This document shows positions 9,330 to 19,023 of a stretch of DNA of 64,000 bases, in pieces. The DNA lies in the NCBI GenBank assembly GCA_902591925.1, contig CACJCN010000001.1, positions 132,001 to 196,000 of the forward strand, written 5' to 3'. The notes below the pieces were generated by a model, which was not told the origin of the DNA, made no database searches, and worked only from the letters and a program-made list of their open reading frames with translations. The stretch is from an uncultured SAR86 cluster bacterium (GTDB lineage Bacteria; Pseudomonadota; Gammaproteobacteria; Magnimaribacterales; D2472). Position 1 is the first letter of the stretch. Each line of letters starts with the position of its first letter. Position numbers and translations under genes: made by a program.

Positions 9330-10114
9330 GTATTATCAGTCTGAAGAATTTTTCCATCCGCTTCTAACTTAATAAGATGTGCTAACAAGCTCATTCTTGC
9401 AATAGGATGCAATATGTCAGGAACATCGTCATAAACTGACAAAAGTAATTTGTCGATATCTTGATCTTTATTATTTTCAATGCTCCTAAGAACTTTAGAT
9501 TCCCTTGAAAGTCTGTGCCTTATTATAGATTGAATAGTCTTTGACGGCTCTTGCATAAACTCACCATGGCCAGGTGCAAAGTAATCAATATCATAACTCT
9601 CAAGTAATTTTAATGATTCAATGTATTCAGTCATATTCCCATCAGGTGGAGCAATGACTACGGTTGATCCATCCATTATGTGATCTCCAGTTAACAAACA
9701 TTTTTGATCTTTTAAATAAAAACATAAATGATTTGACGCATGTCCTGGAGAATGAATTGTCTCTAGTGTATATTCATTAGTTGAAATAATATCGCCGTGA
9801 CTTAAAACAGTATCTGGTGCAAATGTTTCATCTTCCCATTCAGAATCTCTATCAACCAATCTCCCAAACATAGGAATATTTAATTTTTTTGAAATTGGCA
9901 ATGCTGCTGGTGAGTGATCTGTATGAGTGTGTGTAACCAAAATTCTTTTGATCTTATCTCCACCTAGTGCCAAAATTTTTTCTATATGATCAATATCATT
10001 TGGGCCAGGATCAATTAAAGTAATATCATCGTACCCAATTAAATATGTGTTTGTTCCATTACCAGTAAAAACTCCACCATTATTTGCTGTAATTTTCTTT
10101 ATTAACTTATGCAT
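9311..10114 (-). CDS. MBL-fold metallohydrolase (LACTB2/glyoxalase II-like)
   Basis: This 267-residue protein carries HTHTDH at 62-67, the di-metal HxHxDH motif of metallo-beta-lactamase-fold hydrolases, followed by HSPGHASNH and LLTGDHIMDGST and the late APGHGE. The layout (metal-binding domain, then about 60 residues of helices) resembles LACTB2-like hydrolases. The substrate is unknown; a thioester or phosphodiester is possible. It overlaps the upstream NUDIX gene by 1 base, so the two are co-transcribed. Confidence 0.8.
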   Translation of the reverse strand: MHKLIKKITANNGGVFTGNGTNTYLIGYDDITLIDPGPNDIDHIEKILALGGDKIKRILVTHTHTDHSPAALPISKKLNIPMFGRLVDRDSEWEDETFAPDTVLSHGDIISTNEYTLETIHSPGHASNHLCFYLKDQKCLLTGDHIMDGSTVVIAPPDGNMTEYIESLKLLESYDIDYFAPGHGEFMQEPSKTIQSIIRHRLSRESKVLRSIENNKDQDIDKLLLSVYDDVPDILHPIARMSLLAHLIKLEADGKILQTDNTYSLSV

Positions 10115-10905
10115 TAATAGTCCTCATAACCCTCATCGCCTGGATATAAAACATTCCATGTTCCATTTTTTTTATAAAACTTCGGTAGTATAGGCTTGAT
10201 ATCATTTTTCGTTAAATTTTTTTGGTTTTCAAGCATTTCGCTTGCAGAAGTAAAATTTGAACATAATTTTAGATTTTCCGTTGTTGGCAAAATCATTTGC
10301 ATGTCACCTTCCATTGCTTTTTTTAGTGCGTTATTTGGATTTATCCATAAACTATGAGTTAATTCCATACCATCGTGCTGAACAATTTGATTTTCAGGCA
10401 AATATGCAATAAAAAATCTTGTGTCAAAACGTTTTATTTCAAAATCAGGCGTGATCCAATGAGATAATGGTGCAATATTTTTAGCAGTTAGAATTAGCTC
10501 TTCTCTCTTACAAATTTCTAAAAAAGATATCTCATGATTGATTAGATCCTTTCTATATTTGTCAAACTTATTTTTATCCCTACCTTCTAAGTCTAGTTTT
10601 TCTCCAGACTTTCTTTTTGCTAATAATATTCCAACCTCTTCAAAACTCTCTCTTATACAAGCTATCCAATAGCTCAAGCCGCTCTCGTTTACACCAAGAA
10701 TTTCAGAAGCTATAGAATCATTATATCCATCACAGTATAATTTCCATTCTTTTTGAAGGTCATCTTCATCAATCTTTCCACCAGGAAAAACAAATAAGTT
10801 TCCAAAAGGTGACTTTTTAGATCTTTTTACCATTAAGACCTCAATTCCTTCTTTCGAATCCCTTAAAACAAGAACAGTTGCAGCAGGAGTTAAATTTTTA
10901 TTCAT
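10114..10905 (-). CDS. NUDIX hydrolase with a split Nudix box (NUDT19-like)
   Basis: This 263-residue protein has FPGGKID at 40-46 and RESFEEVG at 85-92. Together these form a Nudix box carrying a roughly 37-residue insertion, the arrangement seen in the NUDT19/RP2 group, some members of which hydrolyse CoA or acyl-CoA. A pyrophosphatase acting on a CoA-type substrate is therefore inferred. It pairs with the MBL-fold gene and is divergent from an alpha/beta hydrolase across a 32-base gap. Confidence 0.78.
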   Translation of the reverse strand: MNKNLTPAATVLVLRDSKEGIEVLMVKRSKKSPFGNLFVFPGGKIDEDDLQKEWKLYCDGYNDSIASEILGVNESGLSYWIACIRESFEEVGILLAKRKSGEKLDLEGRDKNKFDKYRKDLINHEISFLEICKREELILTAKNIAPLSHWITPDFEIKRFDTRFFIAYLPENQIVQHDGMELTHSLWINPNNALKKAMEGDMQMILPTTENLKLCSNFTSASEMLENQKNLTKNDIKPILPKFYKKNGTWNVLYPGDEGYEDY

Positions 10906-10937
10906 ATGTTTAATTGATATGGCTTAGAATACTGTTT

Positions 10938-11828
10938 ATGAGAATCACTGACAATCTAATTAAAGATATAGCAAATGCTCCAGAATGGTTTTTTGAAGCC
11001 ATTAAAGTAGAGCCAACAGAATGCGAAATTGATAATCCAAAAGGAAATCTCTCTTATTCAAAATGGGATTGTGATTCAGAAAGTAAAAACCTGCTTATAT
11101 TTATCCATGGAACTGGAGCACATAAAAAATGGTGGTATCCAATAGCTCCACATTTTACAGAAAATACTAATGTGATTGCGGTTGATCTTCCAGGCATGGG
11201 TGATTCAGGTTTTAGAGATAAGTACAGCATCAAAGATTTTGGTCAATGTATTATTTCAATTATTGATAAAGAAAAATCAGCTAAGCTCATCGATAATGTC
11301 TTCATTGTTGGACATTCTCTAGGTGGTCAAGTTGCGGCATATGTCGCCTCCGAAAAAAAAGAACTTGTTTCTAGCTTAATAATGATCGATACCTTTATAA
11401 GACCACCCGACTGGGATCCTTCGCAACATGAGGGCGGTCCTCTAAGAATGATTAAATATTATCCAGATAAAGCTACTATTTTAAAAAGGTTTAGGCTTTT
11501 ACCTGAACAGGGATGCCTTAATGATTGGTTTGTAAGATATATAGCAGAACATTCTGTTCGAAAAACTGATGAAGGATGGCGATGGAAGTTTGATGATTCT
11601 ATGTTTAATAGCTTGGAAAGATTATTTGGTTATCAATTTTCATTTGGATGCCCTGCTCTATTTATTCATGGTGCAAATAGTTTATTGATGTCAGGAAATA
11701 TTCTTGGCAATATTAAAAATATGTATTCAGATATCATGGAATTTGAAGAAATTCCTGGCGCAGCTCATCACGTCCCACTCGATAAACCCTTGGAAATAGT
11801 TGATATAATTAAAAATCGTTTATTTTAA
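10938..11828 (+). CDS. Alpha/beta hydrolase
   Basis: This 296-residue cytosolic hydrolase has the oxyanion segment FIHGTG (55-60), the nucleophile elbow VGHSLGGQ with S127, and a late AAHHVPLDK with the catalytic histidine at 277 or 278. I chose the ATG at 10938 rather than the in-frame TTG at 10914, because the upstream codons look unrelated to the family. The substrate is unknown. The gene is divergent from the NUDIX-MBL pair and followed after 2 bases by the propeller protein. Confidence 0.75.
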   Translation: MRITDNLIKDIANAPEWFFEAIKVEPTECEIDNPKGNLSYSKWDCDSESKNLLIFIHGTGAHKKWWYPIAPHFTENTNVIAVDLPGMGDSGFRDKYSIKDFGQCIISIIDKEKSAKLIDNVFIVGHSLGGQVAAYVASEKKELVSSLIMIDTFIRPPDWDPSQHEGGPLRMIKYYPDKATILKRFRLLPEQGCLNDWFVRYIAEHSVRKTDEGWRWKFDDSMFNSLERLFGYQFSFGCPALFIHGANSLLMSGNILGNIKNMYSDIMEFEEIPGAAHHVPLDKPLEIVDIIKNRLF

Positions 11829-11830
11829 AT

Positions 11831-13201
11831 ATGAACTACTTCTATTTCTTCTTCTTTATTTTTTTAGGTATTTTGGTTTTGATTAAACCATTTACTGAAT
11901 TTCTAAAAGATAAAATTACTTCAAGTAATTACATTAATACCATTGCAGGTATAACAATAATAATTGGCTTGATATGTGTTTACGTTCCATTAACTGATCA
12001 GTATTGGTATGAAAGAGTATGGAAAATTGTAACTTTGTCTGTGGGAATATTAATTATCATAAGAGGCTTAGCTGTCTTATTCTTTTTTAATCAAATAAAA
12101 AAAGCTCTACCTTTTGTCTTCCACCATTACTTTAAATTTATGAGCGCTATTTCAATGATGTTTTTTGCATTGGCATTTTATACTGTTTCCTCTGACTATG
12201 TTGGACCTCAAAAAGATATAAGTAATTGTAGTTCTGATAACAAATTAGAAGTGATCTGTAATTTTAAAAATCCTGAGGATATAGTGATAACGCCTGATAA
12301 AAAATTTCTGTTTATGTCAGAATTTGGAGGCATTGGTCCATATGAGGAGCAAAAATCAGGTTACTTTGCTTTATTAGATTTAGAAACAAAAACTAGAGTC
12401 ATTCCAAATATAACAATTGAAGAAAACATTTGGGGCGATCCTAAATGTACTAGAACAATCAATAAAAAGTATGGTCCTCACGGAATTGATTTAATAAAAA
12501 GAAATGACGGACGTTATCAACTTGGAGTCATTAACCATTATCCAGGTGAAACTATAGAAATGTTTGAGATGGTAAAAAAGGAAAATTCATGGGATATGGT
12601 TTGGAGGGGGTGTATAGATGTGCCATATGAGTTTTATTTTAACGACATTAGTTTAACAAAAAATGGAGGCCTCTATGCTTCTCATATGTACGATAGGGAA
12701 ATAACCCTAAACGAATGGCTTTTCGTTTCAATAATAAAATCTGATACAGGATTTCTTGTTGAGTGGATAGAAAATAGATTCGAAAAAATAGATGGCTCCG
12801 ATGGAAGCGGTCCTAATGGTATTGCTTTGGATGAAGACTCCAATATTATTTATATAAACTATAACCAAGGTGATTCGATAACAAAATTTGATCTCTCCCT
12901 TAATAAAAAATTAGATAAGAAGTTTATTGAAGCACCAGATAATCCTTATATAGATGGTAATGACATTTGGATTACCTCATTAGATTTTCAACCAAATGAT
13001 GTTGGAGATTGTCAGTTTAAAAAAAGTTGTTCCCTACCATTTTCTATTTATCGATTAGATAAAAATGATTTAGAAATAAAAAATGAATATTCATTTTCCA
13101 AAACTGTTTTTGGTCTTCCCACCGTTGCTGTTCCAATAGAGGATGAAGTTTTTTTAGGGTCATTCCATTCTGACAGATTAGGGATAATAGAAATTAACTA
13201 A
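11831..13201 (+). CDS. Membrane-anchored beta-propeller protein (SMP-30/strictosidine synthase-like)
   Basis: This 456-residue protein has about four hydrophobic helices in the first 120 residues, then a soluble part (about 130-456) resembling six-bladed SMP-30, gluconolactonase or paraoxonase propellers. Segments such as NPEDIVITPD, GPHGIDL, YFNDISLT, GPNGIALDED and FGLPTVAVP are the repeated turn motifs that carry metal ligands (N and D) in that superfamily. It may be a lactonase or an esterase facing the periplasm; both topology and activity are inferred. It sits between an alpha/beta hydrolase and nnrD with spacers of 0-2 bases. Confidence 0.65.
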   Translation: MNYFYFFFFIFLGILVLIKPFTEFLKDKITSSNYINTIAGITIIIGLICVYVPLTDQYWYERVWKIVTLSVGILIIIRGLAVLFFFNQIKKALPFVFHHYFKFMSAISMMFFALAFYTVSSDYVGPQKDISNCSSDNKLEVICNFKNPEDIVITPDKKFLFMSEFGGIGPYEEQKSGYFALLDLETKTRVIPNITIEENIWGDPKCTRTINKKYGPHGIDLIKRNDGRYQLGVINHYPGETIEMFEMVKKENSWDMVWRGCIDVPYEFYFNDISLTKNGGLYASHMYDREITLNEWLFVSIIKSDTGFLVEWIENRFEKIDGSDGSGPNGIALDEDSNIIYINYNQGDSITKFDLSLNKKLDKKFIEAPDNPYIDGNDIWITSLDFQPNDVGDCQFKKSCSLPFSIYRLDKNDLEIKNEYSFSKTVFGLPTVAVPIEDEVFLGSFHSDRLGIIEIN

Positions 13202-14026
13202 ATGATAAAAGAATTCAACTTCGATTCACTTGAGAAAAGTATTCCAGAAAGATCTAGTAACTCTCATAAAGGTGATTTTGGAAAAGTCATGATTGTTGGA
13301 GGTTCCGAGGGGATGGGAGGTGCCGCAATATTATCATCTGAAGCAAGTTTATTTTCTGGTGCAGGACTAGTTCATCTAAGTACACATCCAATAAATGTAG
13401 AGGCAAGCCTAAAAAGAAATCCAGAAGTAATGGCATATGGCATTGATAAAAGTTTTTCTATACCTGAGAACATTGATGTTTTGCTATGCGGTCCAGGATT
13501 AAAAAATGACGAGTGGTCTAAAAATATCTTTGATGAAATTATTTCAGCAAATAATTTTGGTGCAGTAATATTGGATGCGGGAGCACTGCATTTTATAGGT
13601 GAGAACAATTTAGAAACAAGCAAAAATAAAGTTCTTACTCCTCATCCAGGCGAAGCTGCAAAGCTTTTAGGTATTTCAAATAATGAAGTTCAAGAGGATA
13701 GAATTAATGCCGCAAAATCAATATCAAATAAATTTTCAGCTTCTGTAATTCTTAAAGGTAAAGAGACAATTATTTGTTCTCATGGAGACAAGGAATTATA
13801 TATATGTACAGAAGGTGGTCCAGAGTTATCTTCCGGAGGCACTGGTGACGTTCTTGCTGGAGTTCTCTCAGCCCTTATAGCCCAAAAAGTTGATATTATT
13901 GATGCTTGCAAAATTTCTGTTGCTGTTCATGCTAGAGCAGGAGAAGAATTTAGAAATAAAACAGGTGAAATTGGCTTAAATGCATCATCATTGATACCAA
14001 CCATAAGAGATTTACTTAATAAATGA
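13202..14026 (+). CDS. nnrD: ADP-dependent NAD(P)H-hydrate dehydratase
   Basis: This 274-residue ribokinase-fold protein repairs hydrated NAD(P)H. It has the N-terminal KGDFGKVMIVGGSEGMGGA segment, LTPHPGEAAKLL and the catalytic SGGTGDVLAGV (GTGD at about 213-216). Many bacterial enzymes carry a fused NnrE epimerase domain; this one is the dehydratase only, and no separate epimerase gene is in the window. It overlaps tsaE by 4 bases and belongs to the nnrD-tsaE-amiB run common in gammaproteobacteria. Confidence 0.9.
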   Translation: MIKEFNFDSLEKSIPERSSNSHKGDFGKVMIVGGSEGMGGAAILSSEASLFSGAGLVHLSTHPINVEASLKRNPEVMAYGIDKSFSIPENIDVLLCGPGLKNDEWSKNIFDEIISANNFGAVILDAGALHFIGENNLETSKNKVLTPHPGEAAKLLGISNNEVQEDRINAAKSISNKFSASVILKGKETIICSHGDKELYICTEGGPELSSGGTGDVLAGVLSALIAQKVDIIDACKISVAVHARAGEEFRNKTGEIGLNASSLIPTIRDLLNK

Positions 14027-14484
14027 ATAAAATTTACTTAGAAAATGATGAGTCAACCAATAAGCTTGGTGCACTAATATCAGAGAAACTGAAAGAAATT
14101 AATAAATCTACAATTGAGATTCATCTTGAAGGTGATCTTGGTGCTGGAAAGACATTTTTAACCAGATCAATAATATCTAATTCAGGATGGAGCGGCTTGG
14201 TAAAAAGCCCAACTTATACCTTATGTGAAGAATATGACCTTGGAGATGTGATTTTCTTACATATTGACTTGTATAGAACTGACGAACCAGAAGACATTCA
14301 TATTTTCGATTTAGATAGAAAAACTCACTTAAAAAAAATTATAATTATTGAATGGCCACAGAAGCTTGCTGTAAAAAGAAATTTTGACTTAAAAATATCT
14401 TTTGAGCATTTCGATGATGGTAGAAAAGTATCGATTAATGATAATGACAAATTATTTTCAAGTTTAATTAAGCATTATGAATAA
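14023..14484 (+). CDS. tsaE: tRNA threonylcarbamoyladenosine biosynthesis ATPase TsaE
   Basis: This 153-residue P-loop ATPase regenerates the TsaBD complex that makes t6A at position 37 of ANN-decoding tRNAs. Walker A is EGDLGAGKTF (37-46). VKSPTYTL and the HIDLYR segment are TsaE hallmarks, and IIIEWPQK provides the late conserved EW. It overlaps nnrD by 4 and amiB by 8 bases. Confidence 0.93.
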   Translation: MNKIYLENDESTNKLGALISEKLKEINKSTIEIHLEGDLGAGKTFLTRSIISNSGWSGLVKSPTYTLCEEYDLGDVIFLHIDLYRTDEPEDIHIFDLDRKTHLKKIIIIEWPQKLAVKRNFDLKISFEHFDDGRKVSINDNDKLFSSLIKHYE

Positions 14485-15730
14485 AATTTTATCTTTTTTA
14501 TTTCTTCTTTCTTCACTTGTAAACTCAAATGAAATTTCATTTAATGAAATAAAAGATTCCGATGATCAATCCTTTCAAATATCCTTTCTTTTAGACAAGG
14601 TATCTTTTATAAAATCTTATTCTCTTGTAGATCCCTCAAGAATTGTAATAGACGTATACCAAAGTGATTTAAAGTCGGGTGTTGAGGAAAAGTATAACTA
14701 TCCTATTAAGCTAGTAAGGGCTTCTTCAAAAGAGGACTTAACAAGAATAGTTATTGATTTATATGAATATGTTAATTGGAGTAAGCCAACTCAAGAGAAA
14801 ACAGATGAAGGAATATTATTAAAAGTTAATATTAAAAAAGATAAGGAGTTAAAAAATAACATAAGAGATATTGTTGTAGCTATTGATGCTGGACATGGTG
14901 GTAAATATCCTGGTGCTGTTGGAACTAATAACATTCTTGAGAAAGATGTAACCTTGCTTATATCAAAAGAATTAGAAAGATCCTTAAGAGATACTGAAGG
15001 ATATAAACCTGTAATGATTAGAAAAGGTGATGAAACCGTTAGTCTTAATGATAGATATCAAAGAGCGAGAAGATATGGAGCAGACATATTTGTTTCAATT
15101 CACGCGGATGGATTTAGACTTGAATCTGTTAAAGGCGCCTCAGTTTTTATCTGGTCTGAAGAAGCCTCAAGCTCAGTTGCAAAAAATTTATCTGAAAAAA
15201 AGAGGCAACAAATTCAAGCCGACATAAAGAATTTAAAACCCTTCGATTTTAATGAAGACTTAGCAAGAGAAATTTATCCAGAGATTTACTTGAATAAAGT
15301 TAAAGAAAGCAAACTTCTTGGAGCAAAAATTCTTGAGCAGCTTAAGAGAGATCCATTTACTAAGATACATAAAAAGGACGTTGAATTTGCAGATTTCAGG
15401 GTTTTAAAATCAGTTGATATTCCATCTGTGTTAGTCGAATCAGGATTTCTTACAAATCCAGATGATGCAGAGAGGCTTAAAGGTAAGCCAGGCAGAAGAA
15501 TGATAGCAAGGTCAATTTTTTTAGGAGTAAATAACTTTTTTATTGAAAACCCTATAGAAGGAACTTTAATAACTTCAGAAACTGATTTTTTGTTTTATAC
15601 AATTCAAAAAGGTGATGTTTTATCAGAGATTGCTATTAGATTTGGAGTGACAGTTGATTCTATAAACAAAACTAATAATTTAGAAAATAAATCTATATTT
15701 CCTGGCCAAATTATTAGAATAGAAATATAG
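14477..15730 (+). CDS. amiB: N-acetylmuramoyl-L-alanine amidase with AMIN and LysM domains
   Basis: This 417-residue exported enzyme cleaves the amide between MurNAc and the peptide during septum splitting. A signal peptide (1-17) is followed by an AMIN-like domain (about 20-120). The zinc amidase domain opens with VVAIDAGHGGKYPGA, continues with FVSIHADGF and ends with the VLVESGFLTN catalytic glutamate. A single C-terminal LysM repeat (about 372-417, YTIQKGDVLSEIA) binds glycan. Domain order matches AmiB/AmiC. In related genomes mutL usually follows; here priA is convergent 4 bases away. Confidence 0.9.
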   Translation: MNKILSFLFLLSSLVNSNEISFNEIKDSDDQSFQISFLLDKVSFIKSYSLVDPSRIVIDVYQSDLKSGVEEKYNYPIKLVRASSKEDLTRIVIDLYEYVNWSKPTQEKTDEGILLKVNIKKDKELKNNIRDIVVAIDAGHGGKYPGAVGTNNILEKDVTLLISKELERSLRDTEGYKPVMIRKGDETVSLNDRYQRARRYGADIFVSIHADGFRLESVKGASVFIWSEEASSSVAKNLSEKKRQQIQADIKNLKPFDFNEDLAREIYPEIYLNKVKESKLLGAKILEQLKRDPFTKIHKKDVEFADFRVLKSVDIPSVLVESGFLTNPDDAERLKGKPGRRMIARSIFLGVNNFFIENPIEGTLITSETDFLFYTIQKGDVLSEIAIRFGVTVDSINKTNNLENKSIFPGQIIRIEI

Positions 15731-15734
15731 ACAC

Positions 15735-17714
15735 CTAAGACATGTCATATGGATCAATATCATAAGACCATTTAACTTTCTTTGTTTCAGTCCAAGTTTG
15801 AATTTCATAAGTAAGATAATTAAGCACTCTGTTTAAATAAGTTCTTGTGTCAGACTTGATAATCAGATGATTTCTTGTATTCCCTTTAATCTTTAAGGGT
15901 ATCGATGGAAGTGGTCCAGTAACATTAATATTTTTCTTATCATTTAAGAGATTGTTTGCTTTATCTAAAAATTTGTAGCAGCTTTCTGGACTGGGTGAAG
16001 TCGCTCTTAATATTGCAACTGTTGAGTATGGAGGCATATTCAAAGCCTTGTTTGTTTTAAGGCATTGCTCAGAAACCAGCCTATAGTCTCCAGTTTTAAT
16101 TTGTTTAAGATTTTCATCATTAGGATATCTAGTTTGAATGATTACTTTTGCAAGATTATTATTTCTACCTGCTCTACCAGAAACCTGAATTAATTGTTGT
16201 GAGATTTTTTCAATTGCATTTATTTCTGGGCTTAGTAAACCTCCATCAGCATTAAGAATTACGCATAGCGTTACTTTAGGAAAGTCATGCCCTTTAGATA
16301 GCATTTGTGTTCCCACCAATATTGCTTCTTTGCTTGTGTTAGCCTTTTCATAAATTGCTTCAATTGATCCCTTAAGTCTTGTCGAATCATAATCCATTCT
16401 AATGATTGGTACTTTTTTAAATGTGCTTCTAAGCACCTCTTCAACTCTTTCTGTGCCGGTTCCAAGAGTGTTTATTTCATTTGAATGGCAATCTGGACAT
16501 GTTTTATTTACCCCATAAACGGATTCACATTGATGACAAATTAGTCTGTTTTTTGACTTATGAAAGACTAAATTTGATTCGCATGATGAACATTTTGCAA
16601 CCCAGCCACAATTATCACATTCATATAATGGAGCAAAACCTCTTCTATTTAGAAAAATTAATACTTGCTCTCCTTTATTGATTGCTGCTTCAATGATACT
16701 CATAGTTTGAATAGCAATTCCTCCAAGTAGAGGAGAGTCACTAATATCCAAAGGAATTAATTTTGGTGGCTTTTTGCCATCTACTCTTCTCAATAAATCA
16801 AACTTTTTGAACTTTTTCTCTTTTACAAGCTTAAGGGTTTGCAGAGATGGTGTAGCAGAACCTAAAAAAACCGGTATATTTTCTATCTGAGCTCTTTTTA
16901 TAGCCAAATCTCTTCCTGAAAACTTAAAACCTTCAGCTTGCTTATATGACTGATCATGCTCCTCATCAATAATGATTGCTCCTAAATTTTTTAACGGCAT
17001 CAAAACTGATGATCTTGTTCCAATAACAATTCTTATTCCGCCAAATTTAGATCGCAGCCAAATCTTTAACCTTTGGTTTGGAGTTTGTCTGGAATGATAT
17101 ACGCCAATATCACCATTAAAACGATCCTTAAATCTTTTTTCTAATTGTGGTATCAGATTAATTTCTGGTACTAGAATCAAAATCGATTTATTTTGAAGAA
17201 TAAATTTTTCAGCCAGTTGAAGATATATTTCTGTTTTACCAGACCCTGTAACCCCATATATTAATGAAGGACTAAATTTTTCAACTTTATTAAGTTTAGA
17301 TAGATTAATGTTTTGTTCTTTTGTTAATTTTAATTTCTTGTCTTTTTCATTTAACTTATATTCAGTATTATCATCAAGGTCGATAATAATTTTATCGTTT
17401 TGTTTTCTTAAGAGCGTTGGCATGAAAGAGAAAAATACCTCACCAATTGGATGATGATAGTAATCTGAGGCCCATGTAATTGCTTCAAATATTGATCCGT
17501 TAAAACAAGAATATTCATCGGCTATTGAGATTATTTCTTTTAAGCCTTTTAATGACTTGGGTTTAGCTATTTTCTTTACAACTATTCCAACAATTGACTT
17601 GCTTCCAAACGGAACTATTACCCTTTTACCTTTTTTGATTACTTCTTTTGATTTATAGGTAAAACATTGTCTTAATGGCAATCCAACAGCAATATCATAG
17701 TAAAAAATATTCAT
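15735..17714 (-). CDS. priA: Primosomal protein N' (replication restart helicase)
   Basis: This 659-residue superfamily 2 helicase reloads the replisome at stalled forks. Walker A is GVTGSGKTEIY, Walker B is IIDEEHDQSYKQ, and the two-zinc cluster CDNCGWVAKCSSC ... CHQCESVYG ... CPDC is complete. VGTQMLSKGHDFP and the QVSGRAGR motif VI are present. It is shorter than E. coli PriA (732), mainly in the N-terminal 3'-binding domain. Its start is divergent from rpmE2 across 58 bases. Confidence 0.95.
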   Translation of the reverse strand: MNIFYYDIAVGLPLRQCFTYKSKEVIKKGKRVIVPFGSKSIVGIVVKKIAKPKSLKGLKEIISIADEYSCFNGSIFEAITWASDYYHHPIGEVFFSFMPTLLRKQNDKIIIDLDDNTEYKLNEKDKKLKLTKEQNINLSKLNKVEKFSPSLIYGVTGSGKTEIYLQLAEKFILQNKSILILVPEINLIPQLEKRFKDRFNGDIGVYHSRQTPNQRLKIWLRSKFGGIRIVIGTRSSVLMPLKNLGAIIIDEEHDQSYKQAEGFKFSGRDLAIKRAQIENIPVFLGSATPSLQTLKLVKEKKFKKFDLLRRVDGKKPPKLIPLDISDSPLLGGIAIQTMSIIEAAINKGEQVLIFLNRRGFAPLYECDNCGWVAKCSSCESNLVFHKSKNRLICHQCESVYGVNKTCPDCHSNEINTLGTGTERVEEVLRSTFKKVPIIRMDYDSTRLKGSIEAIYEKANTSKEAILVGTQMLSKGHDFPKVTLCVILNADGGLLSPEINAIEKISQQLIQVSGRAGRNNNLAKVIIQTRYPNDENLKQIKTGDYRLVSEQCLKTNKALNMPPYSTVAILRATSPSPESCYKFLDKANNLLNDKKNINVTGPLPSIPLKIKGNTRNHLIIKSDTRTYLNRVLNYLTYEIQTWTETKKVKWSYDIDPYDMS

Positions 17715-17772
17715 TTTTTAATTGTAATGGATTTAATTTTTGATATAGTTCTCATCCTAAATATATTTTATT

Positions 17773-18018
17773 ATGAAAAAAGATATACATCCTGAATACC
17801 GCGAAGTTCTATTCCATGATATCAGTGTGGATGAATATTTTTTACTTCGCTCTACTCTGAAAACAGATAAAACAAAGGAATGGGAAGGAAAGGAGTATCC
17901 ATACTACACCGTTGAGGTTTCTTCCGCCTCACATCCTTTTTATACTGGTAAACAAAAGATTATTGATACCGGTGGAAGAGTTCAAAAGTTCGAAGAAAGA
18001 TTTGGTAAGAAGAAATAA
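17773..18018 (+). CDS. rpmE2: 50S ribosomal protein L31 type B
   Basis: This 81-residue protein starts [16 protein letters not shown] and carries [12 protein letters not shown] and [10 protein letters not shown], which mark type B L31. It lacks the zinc-binding CxxC of the A type, so it is the zinc-independent form, often repressed by Zur. I see no clear Zur palindrome upstream. A possible promoter is TTGTAA (17722-17727), a 16-base spacer, and TATAGT (17744-17749). No Shine-Dalgarno sequence precedes the ATG. Confidence 0.95.
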   Translation: MKKDIHPEYREVLFHDISVDEYFLLRSTLKTDKTKEWEGKEYPYYTVEVSSASHPFYTGKQKIIDTGGRVQKFEERFGKKK

Positions 18019-18020
18019 AT

Positions 18021-18476
18021 TTAGTCTATACCTGAACTGCCAAAACCTTTAGTACCCCTTTCTGATTTTTCGAAATCTTCAACTATTTCAAAATTTGCTT
18101 GAACTATTGGCACTATTATCATTTGAGCAATTCGATCGCCAGAATTAATTACAAAATCGTTCTTTGATCTATTCCATGCAGGAACCATTAATTCACCTTG
18201 ATAATCAGAGTCTATCAATCCAACTAAATTACCAAGCACTATCCCGTGTTTTGAACCAAGGCCTGATCTTGGAACAACCAGAGCTGCTAATTTCTCATCT
18301 TCAAGATGCATTGCAAATCCCATTGGAATCATTTCAGTTTTTCCTGGTTTCAGTATTAATTTATCTTTTATGCATGCTCTAAGATCTAAGCCTGCAGAAC
18401 CTTTAGTCTCGTATTTGGGTATAGGTATTTCATTGCCAATAAGTTTATTCAATATTTTGACTTTAACCTTTTTCAA
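18021..18476 (-). CDS. dut: dUTP diphosphatase
   Basis: This 151-residue trimeric dUTPase hydrolyses dUTP to dUMP and PPi. The five motifs are visible: GSAGLDLRA (1), [10 protein letters not shown] (2), [10 protein letters not shown] (3), GDRIAQMII (4) and the C-terminal [10 protein letters not shown] (5). Length equals the E. coli enzyme. Its start overlaps the stop of the upstream phosphatase gene by 4 bases. The coaBC gene often found beside dut is absent here. Confidence 0.96.
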   Translation of the reverse strand: MKKVKVKILNKLIGNEIPIPKYETKGSAGLDLRACIKDKLILKPGKTEMIPMGFAMHLEDEKLAALVVPRSGLGSKHGIVLGNLVGLIDSDYQGELMVPAWNRSKNDFVINSGDRIAQMIIVPIVQANFEIVEDFEKSERGTKGFGSSGID

Positions 18477-18967
18477 TTTCTAAGTTCCTTTGGTTTAATT
18501 AATGATCTTAGTCTACATTGTTGTGAGCTTAATGAAATCCATTCACCATCATGAGAAATTATTGCTAAATTACATGTTGTAAATCTCTCAATTGGTTTAT
18601 TAGTTAATAATTCTACTAAATAATGAAGCGTAGGATTATGTCCAACTATTAAAATATTTTTTAAGCTTTCATCTAGCTCTTTCAAGCCCTCAATAATATT
18701 AGTTGTATCACCAAAATATAGTCTGTCTGTATAGGTTGCTTTATCAATTTCAAAATTAAAACCATCAGCAGTTAAGTCAAATGTTTCTTTTGCTCTTAAA
18801 GCATTTGAACATAAAACCTTATCTATCTTTAAATCCATATCTTTTAAAAATTTAGACATCTTCTTTGCATCACTAATGCCTCTATCTGCGAGAGGTCTTT
18901 CAAAATCGCTAAGATTTGAATTGTCCCATGAAGATTTAGCGTGTCTAAGTACATATATTTCTTTCAT
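18473..18967 (-). CDS. sixA: SixA-type histidine phosphatase
   Basis: This 164-residue protein opens [12 protein letters not shown], with the RH catalytic pair at 8-9, then LADRGISDA and [12 protein letters not shown] with the second catalytic histidine. This small single-domain form matches SixA phosphohistidine phosphatases, which act on phosphotransfer proteins. The natural substrate is not evident, as no PTS or Arc-like gene is nearby. It overlaps dut by 4 bases. Confidence 0.82.
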   Translation of the reverse strand: MKEIYVLRHAKSSWDNSNLSDFERPLADRGISDAKKMSKFLKDMDLKIDKVLCSNALRAKETFDLTADGFNFEIDKATYTDRLYFGDTTNIIEGLKELDESLKNILIVGHNPTLHYLVELLTNKPIERFTTCNLAIISHDGEWISLSSQQCRLRSLIKPKELRN

Positions 18968-18985
18968 ATTTAATTCATTATAGTA

Positions 18986-19014
18986 TTGATATGTCGGCTT
19001 CTGTTCTATAAAAT
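18986..19014 (+). promoter_or_regulatory. Candidate sigma70 promoter for rpmB
   Basis: TTGATA (18986-18991) and TAAAAT (19009-19014) are separated by 17 bases. Each matches the consensus at five or so positions. Transcription would begin near 19021, only about 3 bases before the rpmB ATG, which implies a leaderless or nearly leaderless mRNA. No ribosome binding site is visible. Confidence 0.5.
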
Positions 19015-19023
19015 CGCGTTTCT

